Shown here: one piece after another, positions 35,537 to 44,659 of the stretch | Layout of the letters: every line of letters begins with the position of its first letter | How positions within the stretch are numbered: position 1 is the stretch's first letter | Assembly (NCBI RefSeq): GCF_003669035.1 | Contig: NZ_CP033070.1 | Location: 4,402,001 to 4,466,000, forward strand | From: Chryseobacterium sp. 3008163 | GTDB taxonomy: Bacteria; Bacteroidota; Bacteroidia; Flavobacteriales; Weeksellaceae | Reading direction: 5' to 3' | DNA: 64,000 bases | Made by a program: the position numbers and the translations under genes | The notes under the pieces: generated by a model | Told to the model about the DNA's origin: nothing | What the model saw: the letters and a program-made list of their open reading frames with translations, nothing else | Database searches by the model: none

Positions 35537-35663
35537 AGCGATCTTAAAGACCGCTCTTTGTTTATAATTTATTCGCTTTAATTCTTCGGGTGGACATATC
35601 CAGAAAACGCTTCACCAACATAAATGCGGAAATCGTCAAGCCTAATCCAAGGGCTACTGTACT
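35537..35663. repeat. Partial copy of the MATE gene 3' end and its terminator
   Basis: About 125 bp match 38807-38940, the terminator plus the last about 35 codons of the MATE gene, including ATAATTTATTCGCTTTAATT and CATATCCAGAAAACG. It ends abruptly near 35663. Non-coding here because the rest of the gene is absent. Confidence 0.75.
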
Positions 35664-35861
35664 GGCATATTATTGTGTTTTTAAGAATTAACAATATCAA
35701 GTTTAATATTTTTATCAATATATTGATAACATTTTGATAGATTATATAAAATTTTTAGAAAGCGTATTCATTATTTTTTTTTGTAAAGTCATCACAACTC
35801 TTTAAATAACTCTTACTTTTAACAAAAAAGCAAAGCCTGATGACTTTGCTTTTTACTTTTG
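35664..35861. other. Intergenic region, AT-rich
   Basis: No gene is seen. The right end holds the terminator of the GLPGLI gene. Confidence 0.4.
35829..35856 (-). terminator. Terminator of the GLPGLI gene
   Basis: A perfect 10-bp stem AAAAGCAAAG/CTTTGCTTTT with a 7-nt loop. The flanking A run becomes the T tail on the minus strand. Confidence 0.8.
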
Positions 35862-36686
35862 TTACTTTTTAAAATTAGGCTGCTTATCTTTTTCAATAAA
35901 AATATATCTGCCTTTGATTCCATTTTGAAGCATTCCTTTTTTACTGTTGAGCTCTTCTATGGATTCTATATTTTCATTTTTAAAGTTGGCCTTACCTCCG
36001 TTTTTTATATTTTCAGAAATCATTCTGGTAGGATTTAGATATAAATCTTCAAGATAGGTATTGAATTTTTGGTTGGTTATTGGGATTGCCTGCTTTCCAA
36101 AATGAGTTTCCATAAAATCAGTTGTATCATACATTTGTGGCAGCTTTACATTTTTTTTAAGTTGATAAATGAAGTTTTTCTCAGAATCTTCCAACAGAAA
36201 AATCAGTCCGGGAAGTCCACGAAATTTGTAAGGCCCTTCTTTGATATCAACATCATTTGAAAACCAGGCAACCCAAATTCTTCCTCCAAAATCTGTCGTT
36301 GCCTTTTGCAGTTGATATCCATTGTAATTCTGCGTTTCCGACATCAGTTTCCAAGTCATTTCATCATTGGTTTTCACTACGAAATACTCAAAAAAATCTC
36401 TGTACCAATTATTTTTGAAAGAGTTGATCTCTCTCGAGATAATCTGATCTGTTTTAGTACTGAACTTTGAGACAGTAGTCTGAGCTTCTTTATTGATAGA
36501 ATCGTAATCAGCAAATTGCTTATCGTAAAATTTAACCGTTTTTGCGGTGATGTCGAGATTCATTAATGTTTTTCTATAATCTTCTGTAGAATCTCTGCGG
36601 TATTGCAGTTCGTAAACAAATCTGTTGGTTTGAGAATAATAAAAAAGGCTCATGAAAATACCAATGAAAACAAGTGCTTTTTGCAT
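35862..36686 (-). CDS. GLPGLI-family exported protein
   Basis: 274 aa with a signal peptide (about 1-18, YYSQ). The family motif appears as FRGLPGLIFLLED near residue 157. GLPGLI proteins are small secreted or outer-membrane-associated proteins of Bacteroidota, often near TonB receptors; their function is unknown. None is adjacent here. Confidence 0.85.
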   Translation of the reverse strand: MQKALVFIGIFMSLFYYSQTNRFVYELQYRRDSTEDYRKTLMNLDITAKTVKFYDKQFADYDSINKEAQTTVSKFSTKTDQIISREINSFKNNWYRDFFEYFVVKTNDEMTWKLMSETQNYNGYQLQKATTDFGGRIWVAWFSNDVDIKEGPYKFRGLPGLIFLLEDSEKNFIYQLKKNVKLPQMYDTTDFMETHFGKQAIPITNQKFNTYLEDLYLNPTRMISENIKNGGKANFKNENIESIEELNSKKGMLQNGIKGRYIFIEKDKQPNFKK

Positions 36687-36752
36687 TTTATTAAGTGAAA
36701 TTTTTTCAGCAAATATAATAATTACACACGTTAAAGGGAGTAATATTTTGTT

Positions 36753-37274
36753 TTATTTCAACTCCTTCTTCATCATCAAATCTGTCTGCTCCTCATCTCC
36801 AAATTTAAAAATATGCTTATCAAATTCTACGAAACCGTTTTTCTTATAAAACTGAATGGCTCTGATGTTTTCTTCCCAAACGCCTAACCAGACATATTGT
36901 AAATTTTTATTCTGTGCTATTTCTAATGCTTTATCGTATAAAATTTGTCCCACTTTTTTACCATGAAAATCTTTTGAAACATAGATTCTTTCAATTTCCA
37001 GCGAATTTTTATCCTGTAATTCGGTTTGGGCATCTCCAAAATTTACCTTTAAATAACCAATAACTTCCTCATCCGATAAAACAAAGAAAAATTCTGAATT
37101 TTCGTTTTGAAGTTCAGCAGTTAGCTTTTCAATGGTAAAACCTTTAGCCATGTACTGAGCTATATTTTCCTCAGTGTTGTGAGGCGAAAACGTGTCGAAA
37201 AAAGTTTGTTTGGCAATTTTTTGAAGTTGTTCAACGTTTTCTGTTCCAATTCGTCTAAGTACAATCTCGTGCAT
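36753..37274 (-). CDS. GNAT-family N-acetyltransferase
   Basis: 173 aa. The acetyl-CoA motif (V-x-x-x-x-Q/R-x-x-G-x-G/A) is seen as VSKDFHGKKVGQILYDKAL, followed by LGVWEENIRAIQFYKKNGF. The start near 37274 gives MHEIVLRRIG. The substrate is unknown. It is complete, unlike its neighbour at 37284. Confidence 0.85.
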   Translation of the reverse strand: MHEIVLRRIGTENVEQLQKIAKQTFFDTFSPHNTEENIAQYMAKGFTIEKLTAELQNENSEFFFVLSDEEVIGYLKVNFGDAQTELQDKNSLEIERIYVSKDFHGKKVGQILYDKALEIAQNKNLQYVWLGVWEENIRAIQFYKKNGFVEFDKHIFKFGDEEQTDLMMKKELK

Positions 37275-37283
37275 AGTTTTTAT

Positions 37284-37793
37284 CTAATAATTTTTATTTT
37301 CAATTGAATAAATGACACCTTCTTGGCCATCAAAATTAAAATCTCTTTCATACTGAAATCCGATCTTTTTTTAAACTTTAATGGAAGCCATGTTTTCTTT
37401 CATCGCTCTTCCAACAATTGTTTTCAAATTTAATTTTTCTAAGCCATAACCGATGCAGGCTTTTGCACTTTCGGTAGCAAAACCTTGATTCCAAAAATGT
37501 TCAAAAAATCGGAAGCCAATATCGGTTTCATCTAAATTTTCATCATATTTTAATCCGCACCAGCCAAGAAATTCTTGAGTTGATTTATTAATAACTGTCC
37601 ATCTTCCAAAACCATTTCTTTGATAATCTGAATAGTTTTCTAAGAATGTTTTAGCTTCATCAATATCTTTGAATGCTGAATTTCCTGTATGCTTTATAAT
37701 CTTCGGATTTGAATTTAATTTATAAAAACTTTCTGCATCACTACTATCAAATTCTCTGAGTAAAAGTCGGTTGGTCTCGAGTATTTTCTTCAT
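37284..37793 (-). pseudogene. GNAT N-acetyltransferase with an in-frame stop
   Basis: 140 codons of a normal RimJ/RimL-type GNAT (GWCGLKYDENLDETDIGFRF, ending MKENMASIKV) meet a TAA at 37371-37373. The same frame then continues KKIGFQYERDFNFDGQEGV to a natural stop at 37284. A single T-to-A change (TTA Leu to TAA) explains it. Unlike the other broken genes this is a substitution, not a homopolymer loss, so it may be real. Confidence 0.8.
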
Positions 37794-37857
37794 TATAATC
37801 TATTTTTAAACTTAAAGATATAATAAATAAAACGATCCAAAGACTGCATTATTTAGA

Positions 37858-37900
37858 AATTATTTGCTTTAATTCTTCTTGCAGACACATCAAGGAAACC
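37858..37900. repeat. Degenerate third copy of the MATE gene 3' end
   Basis: TATTTGCTTTAATTCTTCTT and GCAGACACATCAAGGAAA align with 38844-38890 and 35567-35610. Shorter and more diverged than the other copy. Confidence 0.55.
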
Positions 37901-38046
37901 GAATGCTATCCTAATTTCTAATGTGCTTTGCATTTTCACAATCTCAATTTAAACTTGGTAATTCTTTTATGTAAAAATAATACAAAAGGGTGATTTTTAT
38001 TAAAAACAGATATTCGTACATTTATGTAGAACTAAAAACTGTAATT

Positions 38047-38802
38047 ATGAGACTCTTAAAATTCATTCTTTTTTTATCACTTCCTGTGATATTTTGTAAT
38101 TGTAGATCCCGCAGGGATTTAACAGAATGTGATCATCCTTCCGGTTGGTGTAAAGAAATTCGCAACTTATCAGGAAAATCCTGGAAATATGCACAACTTA
38201 GTAAAAATGTATATAACAAACCCTTTCAATTTAATCTGGAGAAACATTTTGAGAAAATAGAAGACTTTGAAAATAAAGATATTGATTTTTTTGCTACTCT
38301 TTATAAAGATAAACTTATAGGAAAATATATTTTCGTATTTAGAGGTACAGATTCTTTCAAAGACTTTAAAACAGGTAACAATCCATTCAGGCAAAAGCAA
38401 AATAAGTACGGATTATTAATTTATGATAAAAGCAAAGCTAAATATAATTTTAGTGAATGCATTGTGACAGGGCATTCATTAGGTGGCGGAATTGCTACAC
38501 ACATTTCTTTAAACAGGGAAAATGCAACTGCTTATACATTTAATAGAAGTCCGGTATTTCGCAATAAAATGAATATTAAAAATGACAGATACACCATTGT
38601 AGAAAATGGCGAAATATTAAAATTGCCCAGACTTTTCGGAAGAGAGCCCAATCAGTTATATACTTCGATTGGATGTTCAAAAGGAGGTCCGATTGCTCAG
38701 CATGATATGAAAAAACTGGCTGATTGTTTAACCAGAATTGCGGCAAATGAAGATAATGATGCTAAAGAATCACTGCTTCTGAATAAAATTATTACTGAAT
38801 AA
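38047..38802 (+). CDS. Class 3 lipase-like lipoprotein
   Basis: 251 aa from the ATG at 38047, chosen because the lipoprotein signal (about 1-18, VIFCNC) begins there. The nucleophile motif is VTGHSLGGGIA (Ser about 142). An Asp or His partner is probable near RYTIVENGE and QHDMKK. It is anchored to a membrane. The substrate is unknown, possibly a lipid ester. It ends at a terminator shared with the MATE gene. Confidence 0.75.
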   Translation: MRLLKFILFLSLPVIFCNCRSRRDLTECDHPSGWCKEIRNLSGKSWKYAQLSKNVYNKPFQFNLEKHFEKIEDFENKDIDFFATLYKDKLIGKYIFVFRGTDSFKDFKTGNNPFRQKQNKYGLLIYDKSKAKYNFSECIVTGHSLGGGIATHISLNRENATAYTFNRSPVFRNKMNIKNDRYTIVENGEILKLPRLFGREPNQLYTSIGCSKGGPIAQHDMKKLADCLTRIAANEDNDAKESLLLNKIITE

Positions 38803-38810
38803 TTCAATAA

Positions 38811-38837
38811 AAAAGCGGTCTTTTTAGACCGCTTTCA
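38811..38837. terminator. Bidirectional terminator
   Basis: A perfect stem AAAGCGGTCT/AGACCGCTTT with a 4-5-nt loop lies between convergent lipase and MATE genes. It is copied at 35537 with changes. Confidence 0.85.
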
Positions 38838-38839
38838 AT

Positions 38840-40204
38840 TTATAATTTATTCGCTTTAATTCTTCGTGCAGACATATCCAGAAAACGTTTCACCAGCAAA
38901 AATGCGGATATCGTTAATCCCAATCCAAGGGCAATCCACATTCCGAAGGCGCCCATTCTTAAGGTTACACAAAGGAAATATCCTAAAGGAATTGTAATCA
39001 GCCAATATGCAATGAAGGTAATAATCGACGGGATTTTCACATCCTGCAAACCTCTCAACATTCCCAAAGCTGTCACCTGAACTCCATCAGAAAGCTGGAA
39101 TAATGCTGCAATAATCATGAGTTTGGATGCCAACATAATCACTTCAACTTCTTCAGGTTTTGTGAAAAATGTAGGTAAAATATTTCTTCCCAAAACAAAA
39201 AACAATCCACAAAGACACATGAAAAGAAAGGCAATTTTCAGATTGTTGATTCCTATTTTTCTTAATTCCACAAAATTCTGTTCGCCTAATTTCCTACCAA
39301 TCATTACCGTAGATGCCACACTGAAACCTATGCATAAATTAAAAGTAAAAGAAGCCATACTCAATGCAATCTGATGCGATGCAATATCGTGAGCTGAAAT
39401 TAATCCACAGATAAAAGCTGCTGCTGCGAAAGCTGTCACTTCAAAGAACATTTGTAGTGCAGTCGGGAAGCCTAGTCTAACCATTTTTTCAAACATCTGC
39501 TTAGAAAAAACCTGCATCTTTAATGAAAACTGTTTGACATATAATCTGGTTTTTGGTTCTTTCATTAAAACAAAATAAAGAAAAACTACCATGAAAATTC
39601 TAGCAATTAAACTGGCTAAAGCTGACCCTTTTACACCCATTTCAGGAAAAATCCAAATTCCTTTGATGAACACGTAATTCAGAACGATATTAATTACATT
39701 CGCAATAATCGTCGCTTTCGTAACTCCGATTGTATATGATAATCCTTCAGAAACTTCTCTTAAAGTCTGAAATGCCATAAACGGAACAATATTAATCGCC
39801 ATTATCCATAAAAAATCTGCTGTATCAGGAATGATTTTCGCCGGCTGACCGGAATGATAGAGTAGCGGTAACCCTAAAAACAAGACCAGCATCAGAATAA
39901 CTCCAACGGTCATATTGATCACGAAACCATGACTGAATACCGAATTGATGGTTTTATGATCGTTCTGAGAATGCGCCTCAGAAACCAATGGCGGAATAGC
40001 AAACGAAAATCCCAATGCTAAAACAAACATTGAGAAAAACACTGCGTTCCCCAAAGAAACAGACGCCAAAGCATCCGCACCTAATAATCTACCTACTATA
40101 ATATTATCGAATAGGTTTACAGAAACCTGCCCAACCTGAGTAAGCATTACCGGAAGTGCCAATGTAAGGGCTTCTTTCGTGTAATTTTTATTTAAAAAAC
40201 TCAT
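38840..40204 (-). CDS. MATE-family efflux transporter (NorM-like)
   Basis: 454 aa, about 12 helices. The typical first segment ALPVMLTQVGQVSVNLFDNI is followed by VSLGNAVFFS. It probably exports cationic drugs or metabolites using an ion gradient. It is the complete copy of a gene whose 3' end recurs at 35537 and 37858. Confidence 0.92.
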   Translation of the reverse strand: MSFLNKNYTKEALTLALPVMLTQVGQVSVNLFDNIIVGRLLGADALASVSLGNAVFFSMFVLALGFSFAIPPLVSEAHSQNDHKTINSVFSHGFVINMTVGVILMLVLFLGLPLLYHSGQPAKIIPDTADFLWIMAINIVPFMAFQTLREVSEGLSYTIGVTKATIIANVINIVLNYVFIKGIWIFPEMGVKGSALASLIARIFMVVFLYFVLMKEPKTRLYVKQFSLKMQVFSKQMFEKMVRLGFPTALQMFFEVTAFAAAAFICGLISAHDIASHQIALSMASFTFNLCIGFSVASTVMIGRKLGEQNFVELRKIGINNLKIAFLFMCLCGLFFVLGRNILPTFFTKPEEVEVIMLASKLMIIAALFQLSDGVQVTALGMLRGLQDVKIPSIITFIAYWLITIPLGYFLCVTLRMGAFGMWIALGLGLTISAFLLVKRFLDMSARRIKANKL

Positions 40205-40220
40205 AACATTTTACAAAAAA

Positions 40221-40249
40221 AATTTGCAGTATAGTTACTGCAAATTTTT
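40221..40249 (-). terminator. Terminator of the NtrC-like gene
   Basis: An 11-bp stem AATTTGCAGTA/TACTGCAAATT with a 4-nt loop. The A run to its left forms the T tail on the minus strand. Confidence 0.82.
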
Positions 40250-40275
40250 ATAATTTATTTTAATTAATAATTAAA

Positions 40276-41460
40276 TTATTTTCTTACAAAACTTGCAACA
40301 TCCTCTGCGGAAACCGACGCTCCACCAAGAATAATTAATCTTTCTACAACATTTCTCAATTCTCTGATATTTCCTGTCCATGATAGCGCTTTTAAAGCAT
40401 CAATTGCAGTGTCATCAAATTTTTTCAAAGCTGTACCGTGCTCATCAGAAATCAACGTAGAGAAGTGGTCAACCAACAATTTGATATCTTCTTTTCTCTC
40501 ATCCAAAGGCGGAACATAGATTTCAATAACCGAAAGTCTGTGATACAGATCTTCCCTGAATCTTCCAGCCTCGATTTCTACAGCCATATTTTTGTTGGTT
40601 GCAGCAAGAACTCTTACGTCAACTTTTATTTCTTTGTCACTTCCTACGGGAGACACTTTGCTTTCCTGCAATGCTCTTAAAACCTTTGCCTGAGCAATTA
40701 AGCTCATATCTCCGATCTCGTCTAAGAAAATAGTACCGCCAGTAGCTTGTTCAAATTTCCCTTGTTTGTCTTTGATGGCGCCTGTAAACGAACCTTTTAC
40801 GTGTCCGAAAAGCTCAGATTCAATCAATTCAGAAGGAATCGCAGCACAGTTTACTTCTACCATCGGACCTCTTGCTCTTTCACTTAAATTATGAATAGCG
40901 TGAGCCACCAATTCTTTACCTGCACCGTTTGGGCCTGTAATTAAAACTCTTGCATCAGAAACCGCCACTTTTTCAATCATCTCCTGAATTTTTTTCAACG
41001 GAGCAGATTCACCAATCATTTGGTATTTCTTGTTGACTTTTCTTTTCAGAGTTTTGTTTTCAGTCTGAAGATTTTTATTTTCTTTCTTTAAAGTTTCTTT
41101 TACTAAAGCGTTTTTCACACTTGTAATCAATCGGTTGATGTCGATTGGTTTTGAGATAAAATCGTAAGCTCCATCCTTTAAGCAAGCTACCGCAGAATCG
41201 ATATCGGCATGGCCGGAAATCATGATAAATGTTGATTCAGGCTTCAAAACCAAACTTTGTTTCAAAAATTCAGTACCCGACATTTTAGGCATTTTAATAT
41301 CCGAAATGACTAAGGCAAAGTCTTCTTTCTCAACATATTTATAGCCTTCAAGGCCATCTTCAGCAATTACAAATTCATAATCGGGAAGTTCATCCGAAAG
41401 AATACTGTGAAGTACTCCGGAGATTGCTTTTTCGTCTTCTACAATAAGGATTTTTTGCAT
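40276..41460 (-). CDS. Sigma-54-type response regulator without a DNA-binding domain
   Basis: 394 aa from the ATG at 41460. The receiver domain (1-120) has the phospho-acceptor in LVISDIKMPKM (Asp about 54). The AAA+ domain (about 150-394) has a Walker A GPNGAGKE, the sigma-54 loop GSFTGA (normally GAFTGA), LDEIGDM, and an R finger region near GNIREL. The protein ends at VSAEDVASFVRK-stop where Fis-type helix-turn-helix regulators continue, and no HTH is found downstream. It may activate sigma-54 promoters from solution, or need a partner. Confidence 0.88.
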   Translation of the reverse strand: MQKILIVEDEKAISGVLHSILSDELPDYEFVIAEDGLEGYKYVEKEDFALVISDIKMPKMSGTEFLKQSLVLKPESTFIMISGHADIDSAVACLKDGAYDFISKPIDINRLITSVKNALVKETLKKENKNLQTENKTLKRKVNKKYQMIGESAPLKKIQEMIEKVAVSDARVLITGPNGAGKELVAHAIHNLSERARGPMVEVNCAAIPSELIESELFGHVKGSFTGAIKDKQGKFEQATGGTIFLDEIGDMSLIAQAKVLRALQESKVSPVGSDKEIKVDVRVLAATNKNMAVEIEAGRFREDLYHRLSVIEIYVPPLDERKEDIKLLVDHFSTLISDEHGTALKKFDDTAIDALKALSWTGNIRELRNVVERLIILGGASVSAEDVASFVRK

Positions 41461-41516
41461 AGTCGCAAATTTAGGTATTTTTTGGTTGAGTATTAACAAA
41501 AATCATTCCCAAAAGG

Positions 41517-42176
41517 TTATATTGAGTAATCTCTTCTTCCAAAAATTGCAGAACCTACACGTACAGAATTTGCTCCGCACTCAATTGCGATAGGGAAGTC
41601 GTCACTCATTCCCATAGAAAGTGTTTGTAATGGTCTGATTGTATTTAAATTATCAAAAAGGCTCTTTAATTTTTCAAATTCTTTCCTCACCTGATTTTCA
41701 TCTTCTGTAAAAGTGGCCATTCCCATCAATCCTGTGATTTCAACATTTGGAAATTCACCATCAATGAATTTTTTAAATAAATTTTCAGCTTCCTCTATTT
41801 CTAAACCGAATTTAGTTTCTTCCTCAGCAATTTTCACTTGAAGTAAAACCTTGATTTTTCGGTTGTGCTTTCCTGCTTCTTTATTGATTTCATTTAAAAG
41901 CTTTTCAGAATCAATACTTTGGATCGTATCAATGAATTCTGCAATGTATTTTACTTTATTGGTCTGAAGGTGTCCAATCAAATGCCATTGAATGTCTTGT
42001 GGAAGTTGAGGATATTTCTCAACCAATTCTTGTACTTTATTTTCACCAAAAACTTTTTGCCCTAAATCATAAACTTCCTGAATCGCTGAAACGGGGTGTG
42101 TTTTCGAAACCGCAACTAATTCAACATGTGAAGAAAGTTGATCTTTTATATTATTGTAATTTTCTTTAATGCTCAT
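41517..42176 (-). CDS. YggS-family PLP-binding protein
   Basis: 219 aa. The lysine motif LVAVSKTHP (PLP Lys about 25) is followed by FGENKVQE, WHLIGHLQTNK and LSMGMSDDFPIAIECGANSVRVGSAIFG, the complete family signature. It binds PLP in the cytosol and balances the free cofactor. It lies upstream of the regulator gene on the same strand, gap 56 bp. Confidence 0.95.
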   Translation of the reverse strand: MSIKENYNNIKDQLSSHVELVAVSKTHPVSAIQEVYDLGQKVFGENKVQELVEKYPQLPQDIQWHLIGHLQTNKVKYIAEFIDTIQSIDSEKLLNEINKEAGKHNRKIKVLLQVKIAEEETKFGLEIEEAENLFKKFIDGEFPNVEITGLMGMATFTEDENQVRKEFEKLKSLFDNLNTIRPLQTLSMGMSDDFPIAIECGANSVRVGSAIFGRRDYSI

Positions 42177-42385
42177 AATTGCAAATTTCTGAAATTTAGA
42201 AAAGAAAAACTATCAAATTATGAATTTTATTGAGGAGTGAATCTGTTTAGAAGGTTTTTACCGCAAACAAACTTTTCAAAAGGAATTATTGTAAAACAAA
42301 ATTTCACAAAATGTAAAAACCTCTTTACGATTTGCATTGGGTACTTTTGAATATCTTCATTAATTGTGAAGTTGAAAAAAATCAT

Positions 42386-42420
42386 AAAAAAATGCAACCG
42401 AATTGAGTTGCATTTTTTTA
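42386..42420 (-). terminator. Terminator of the 42438 gene
   Basis: The perfect stem AAAAATGCAAC/GTTGCATTTTT has an 8-nt loop and A/T tracts on both sides, so it works on either strand. Confidence 0.8.
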
Positions 42421-42437
42421 TGATTTTTGAGGAAATT

Positions 42438-42749
42438 TTAATTTAAAATAGTGCTGATTCCTTCAAGAATTTCATTCTCTAAATTTTTTATTTTCTGTTT
42501 CTTTGACCAAACATAAAGTCCAATGGGTAACATGAAAATTAAAAAAACACCAGAATCCAACTGTGTTGTGGTTTTAATTTTACCAGATTCCGGGAAAGCA
42601 TCTATTTTCACATTTCCGGTAAGTGTAAAACCGCTGGTTCTTACTTGTAAAGCTCCGAAACTTGTTTGAATTTTGTACTGTGGGAATTTTTTTCTTAATC
42701 CTTCAATAAGGTCATTTTTTGAAAATGGCTTAACATTTAAATTTTGCAT
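42438..42749 (-). CDS. Small uncharacterised protein with one membrane segment
   Basis: 103 aa. An N-terminal basic, beta-rich part (KNDLIEGLRKKFPQYKIQTS) precedes one hydrophobic stretch (GVFLIFMLPIGLYVW, about 65-80) and a charged tail. Its family was not recognised. Confidence 0.65.
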   Translation of the reverse strand: MQNLNVKPFSKNDLIEGLRKKFPQYKIQTSFGALQVRTSGFTLTGNVKIDAFPESGKIKTTTQLDSGVFLIFMLPIGLYVWSKKQKIKNLENEILEGISTILN

Positions 42750-42813
42750 AAAGATTTGGTTATCTTATTAATATATAATTTTCTGCTTTGTGCAGAGTGA
42801 TTGATTGGTGATT

Positions 42814-43317
42814 TTATTTTAAGGCTTTTGAAACCATTGCGCAGTCGGCAGCTTCAAATTTTTGTCCATCTTTATAGGCAACATTCTTTTCATTAGCATA
42901 CTTCATTTCTCCATTTTCATCTTTCTGATTTCCAAGGCCTTCTAGAAGGGTTCCGTCTTTTTGAATGAAGAAAATATCTCTTTTGCTGGTAGTTCCTTCT
43001 GATGCAAATTCGTAAGTCAGTTTAAGCGTATCTCCGGATTTGAATCCTGCTAAATCACCTTTTGAACTGTCTTTTTCACTGTTTTTGTATCTCATTTTTC
43101 CGGTTACAGTACCCAAATTATCATCGATGCTTACAAAAACACTGTCTTTACCGGTCACGCCCAAATAACAGAATGATTTGGAGCCTAAAGTATCAATCAC
43201 AGTTGAAGTAGTATCTGTTAGAGAATCTGAATCTGCAACTGCTTTGTTTGCTTCAACTTTTTTATTACAATTCATTAACAAAAATGATAATGAACCTAAA
43301 AAAATGTACTTTTTCAT
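42814..43317 (-). CDS. Lipoprotein of unknown function
   Basis: 167 aa with a lipobox (LLMNC, Cys about 17). A Ser/Thr/Asp-rich linker (about 20-45) precedes a globular part starting SKSFCYLGVTGKDSVFVSI. A second and third Cys (FCYL and AADCAM) could form a disulfide. No family name is offered. Confidence 0.75.
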   Translation of the reverse strand: MKKYIFLGSLSFLLMNCNKKVEANKAVADSDSLTDTTSTVIDTLGSKSFCYLGVTGKDSVFVSIDDNLGTVTGKMRYKNSEKDSSKGDLAGFKSGDTLKLTYEFASEGTTSKRDIFFIQKDGTLLEGLGNQKDENGEMKYANEKNVAYKDGQKFEAADCAMVSKALK

Positions 43318-43497
43318 AACTTTTTAGATGGTGTTAAATTGATTATGTTTAGCTAAAATAAAGATTGTAATTGTAATCAACAGAGAAATTGCGAAGAATT
43401 AATACAGCAATTCTATAAATCGTTTATTTTCAAAGATAAAAGAATATTATTTAATTTTTTTAAATTTCCGTTTTATTACAAATTATAAAAGTTTTAC

Positions 43498-44502
43498 TTA
43501 ATTTTCACTGCTACCTGATTTTCTTGAAGTAAAAAACATATAGGCTAAGCCTAAGGTGACTCCGGCTACCATAGCAATCTTTGTCTTTTTGTTAGGAACA
43601 GGGAGGGAAGTTTCTCCGTAGATCTGGTGGGGTTCTGGTGATGGTTGTAAAACATTTCCTGAAGTGGATTCACCGTTTTTAAGTTTCATCATCAGTCTCA
43701 TTCCTGCAGAAGCGGTGTTGATGATAGCTTTAGGAAACATTCCGTATACATTGACAAGAAGTTTTGATGTAAAATCAGGGAATAAATCTTTTTTAGGTTC
43801 TTTGGCCAATTGAATAATTTTAGCGGCAGTATCACGAGGGTCTGAAGCAAAAGGCGGAACTTTAAAATCTAATCCTGAATATTTTGCCGAATGTGCATTA
43901 CCGGTCGACCGTTGAATCTGCGGATATAAATTGGCAATATGGATATCTGCAAAATCTGAAATTTCACCCTGAAGACATTCCATCATTCCACGGATACCAA
44001 ATTTTGTAGAAGAGTATACTGCACTGTAAGGTGCCGGCATAAATCCACCAATAGACACATTGTTGATTAATATACCTTCATTCTGTTCTTTAAAAATCGG
44101 GAGGACGCTGTATGCGCCGTGCATATACCCGAAAAGATTGGTTTTAATGACCTGTTCGTGCAGTGACATCGGGATTTCTTCGAATTTTCCGCTTGCCATC
44201 ACTCCTGCGTTATTTACCCAAATATCGATTCGTCCGAATTCTAAAATTGCTTTTTTAACAAGATGATCAACTTCTTCGGCAACGGATACATCGGTAGGTA
44301 CTGCAATTGCTTTTACTTCCAACTCTTGACACAAGTGTAAAGTTTCATCTAAAGCTTCCTGTCCACGGGCGGCGATGACGATATTGCAACCTTCTAAAGC
44401 AAAAGCTTCAACGGTAGCTCTACCAACTCCGCTGCTTCCTCCAGTTACGACAACCGTTTTACCTTGCAGACTTCTTTTTTCTAAAATATTTTCTGATTTC
44501 AT
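43498..44502 (-). CDS. Short-chain dehydrogenase/reductase with a C-terminal membrane tail
   Basis: 334 aa. Rossmann motif TGGSSGVGRA (about 18-27), NNAG, and the catalytic YSSTKFG (Tyr about 158, Lys about 162). Unlike most SDRs it has a tail of about 60 residues ending in one hydrophobic helix (IAMVAGVTLGLAYMFF), so it is probably anchored to the inner membrane. It reduces or oxidises a carbonyl or alcohol with NAD(P)(H). Substrate unknown. Confidence 0.88.
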   Translation of the reverse strand: MKSENILEKRSLQGKTVVVTGGSSGVGRATVEAFALEGCNIVIAARGQEALDETLHLCQELEVKAIAVPTDVSVAEEVDHLVKKAILEFGRIDIWVNNAGVMASGKFEEIPMSLHEQVIKTNLFGYMHGAYSVLPIFKEQNEGILINNVSIGGFMPAPYSAVYSSTKFGIRGMMECLQGEISDFADIHIANLYPQIQRSTGNAHSAKYSGLDFKVPPFASDPRDTAAKIIQLAKEPKKDLFPDFTSKLLVNVYGMFPKAIINTASAGMRLMMKLKNGESTSGNVLQPSPEPHQIYGETSLPVPNKKTKIAMVAGVTLGLAYMFFTSRKSGSSEN

Positions 44503-44659
44503 ACCTTATTATTTTGATGATTGTGGTTGATGCTTGTAAGCTATCTATTTTTACACCAAAGGGTATGAATTGAGATTTAATTTAGAAAAAAATAATTTTA
44601 TAAATTTTAGTTAGATAAAATTTTCGTCTTTTTGTTTAATTTAATTTGTAATTCATCAA

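Noticed and set aside
35537-38940. tRNA or phage attachment site at the MATE 3' ends
   Set aside because: No tRNA, integrase or phage gene was seen; the duplicated sequence is protein-coding 3' end.
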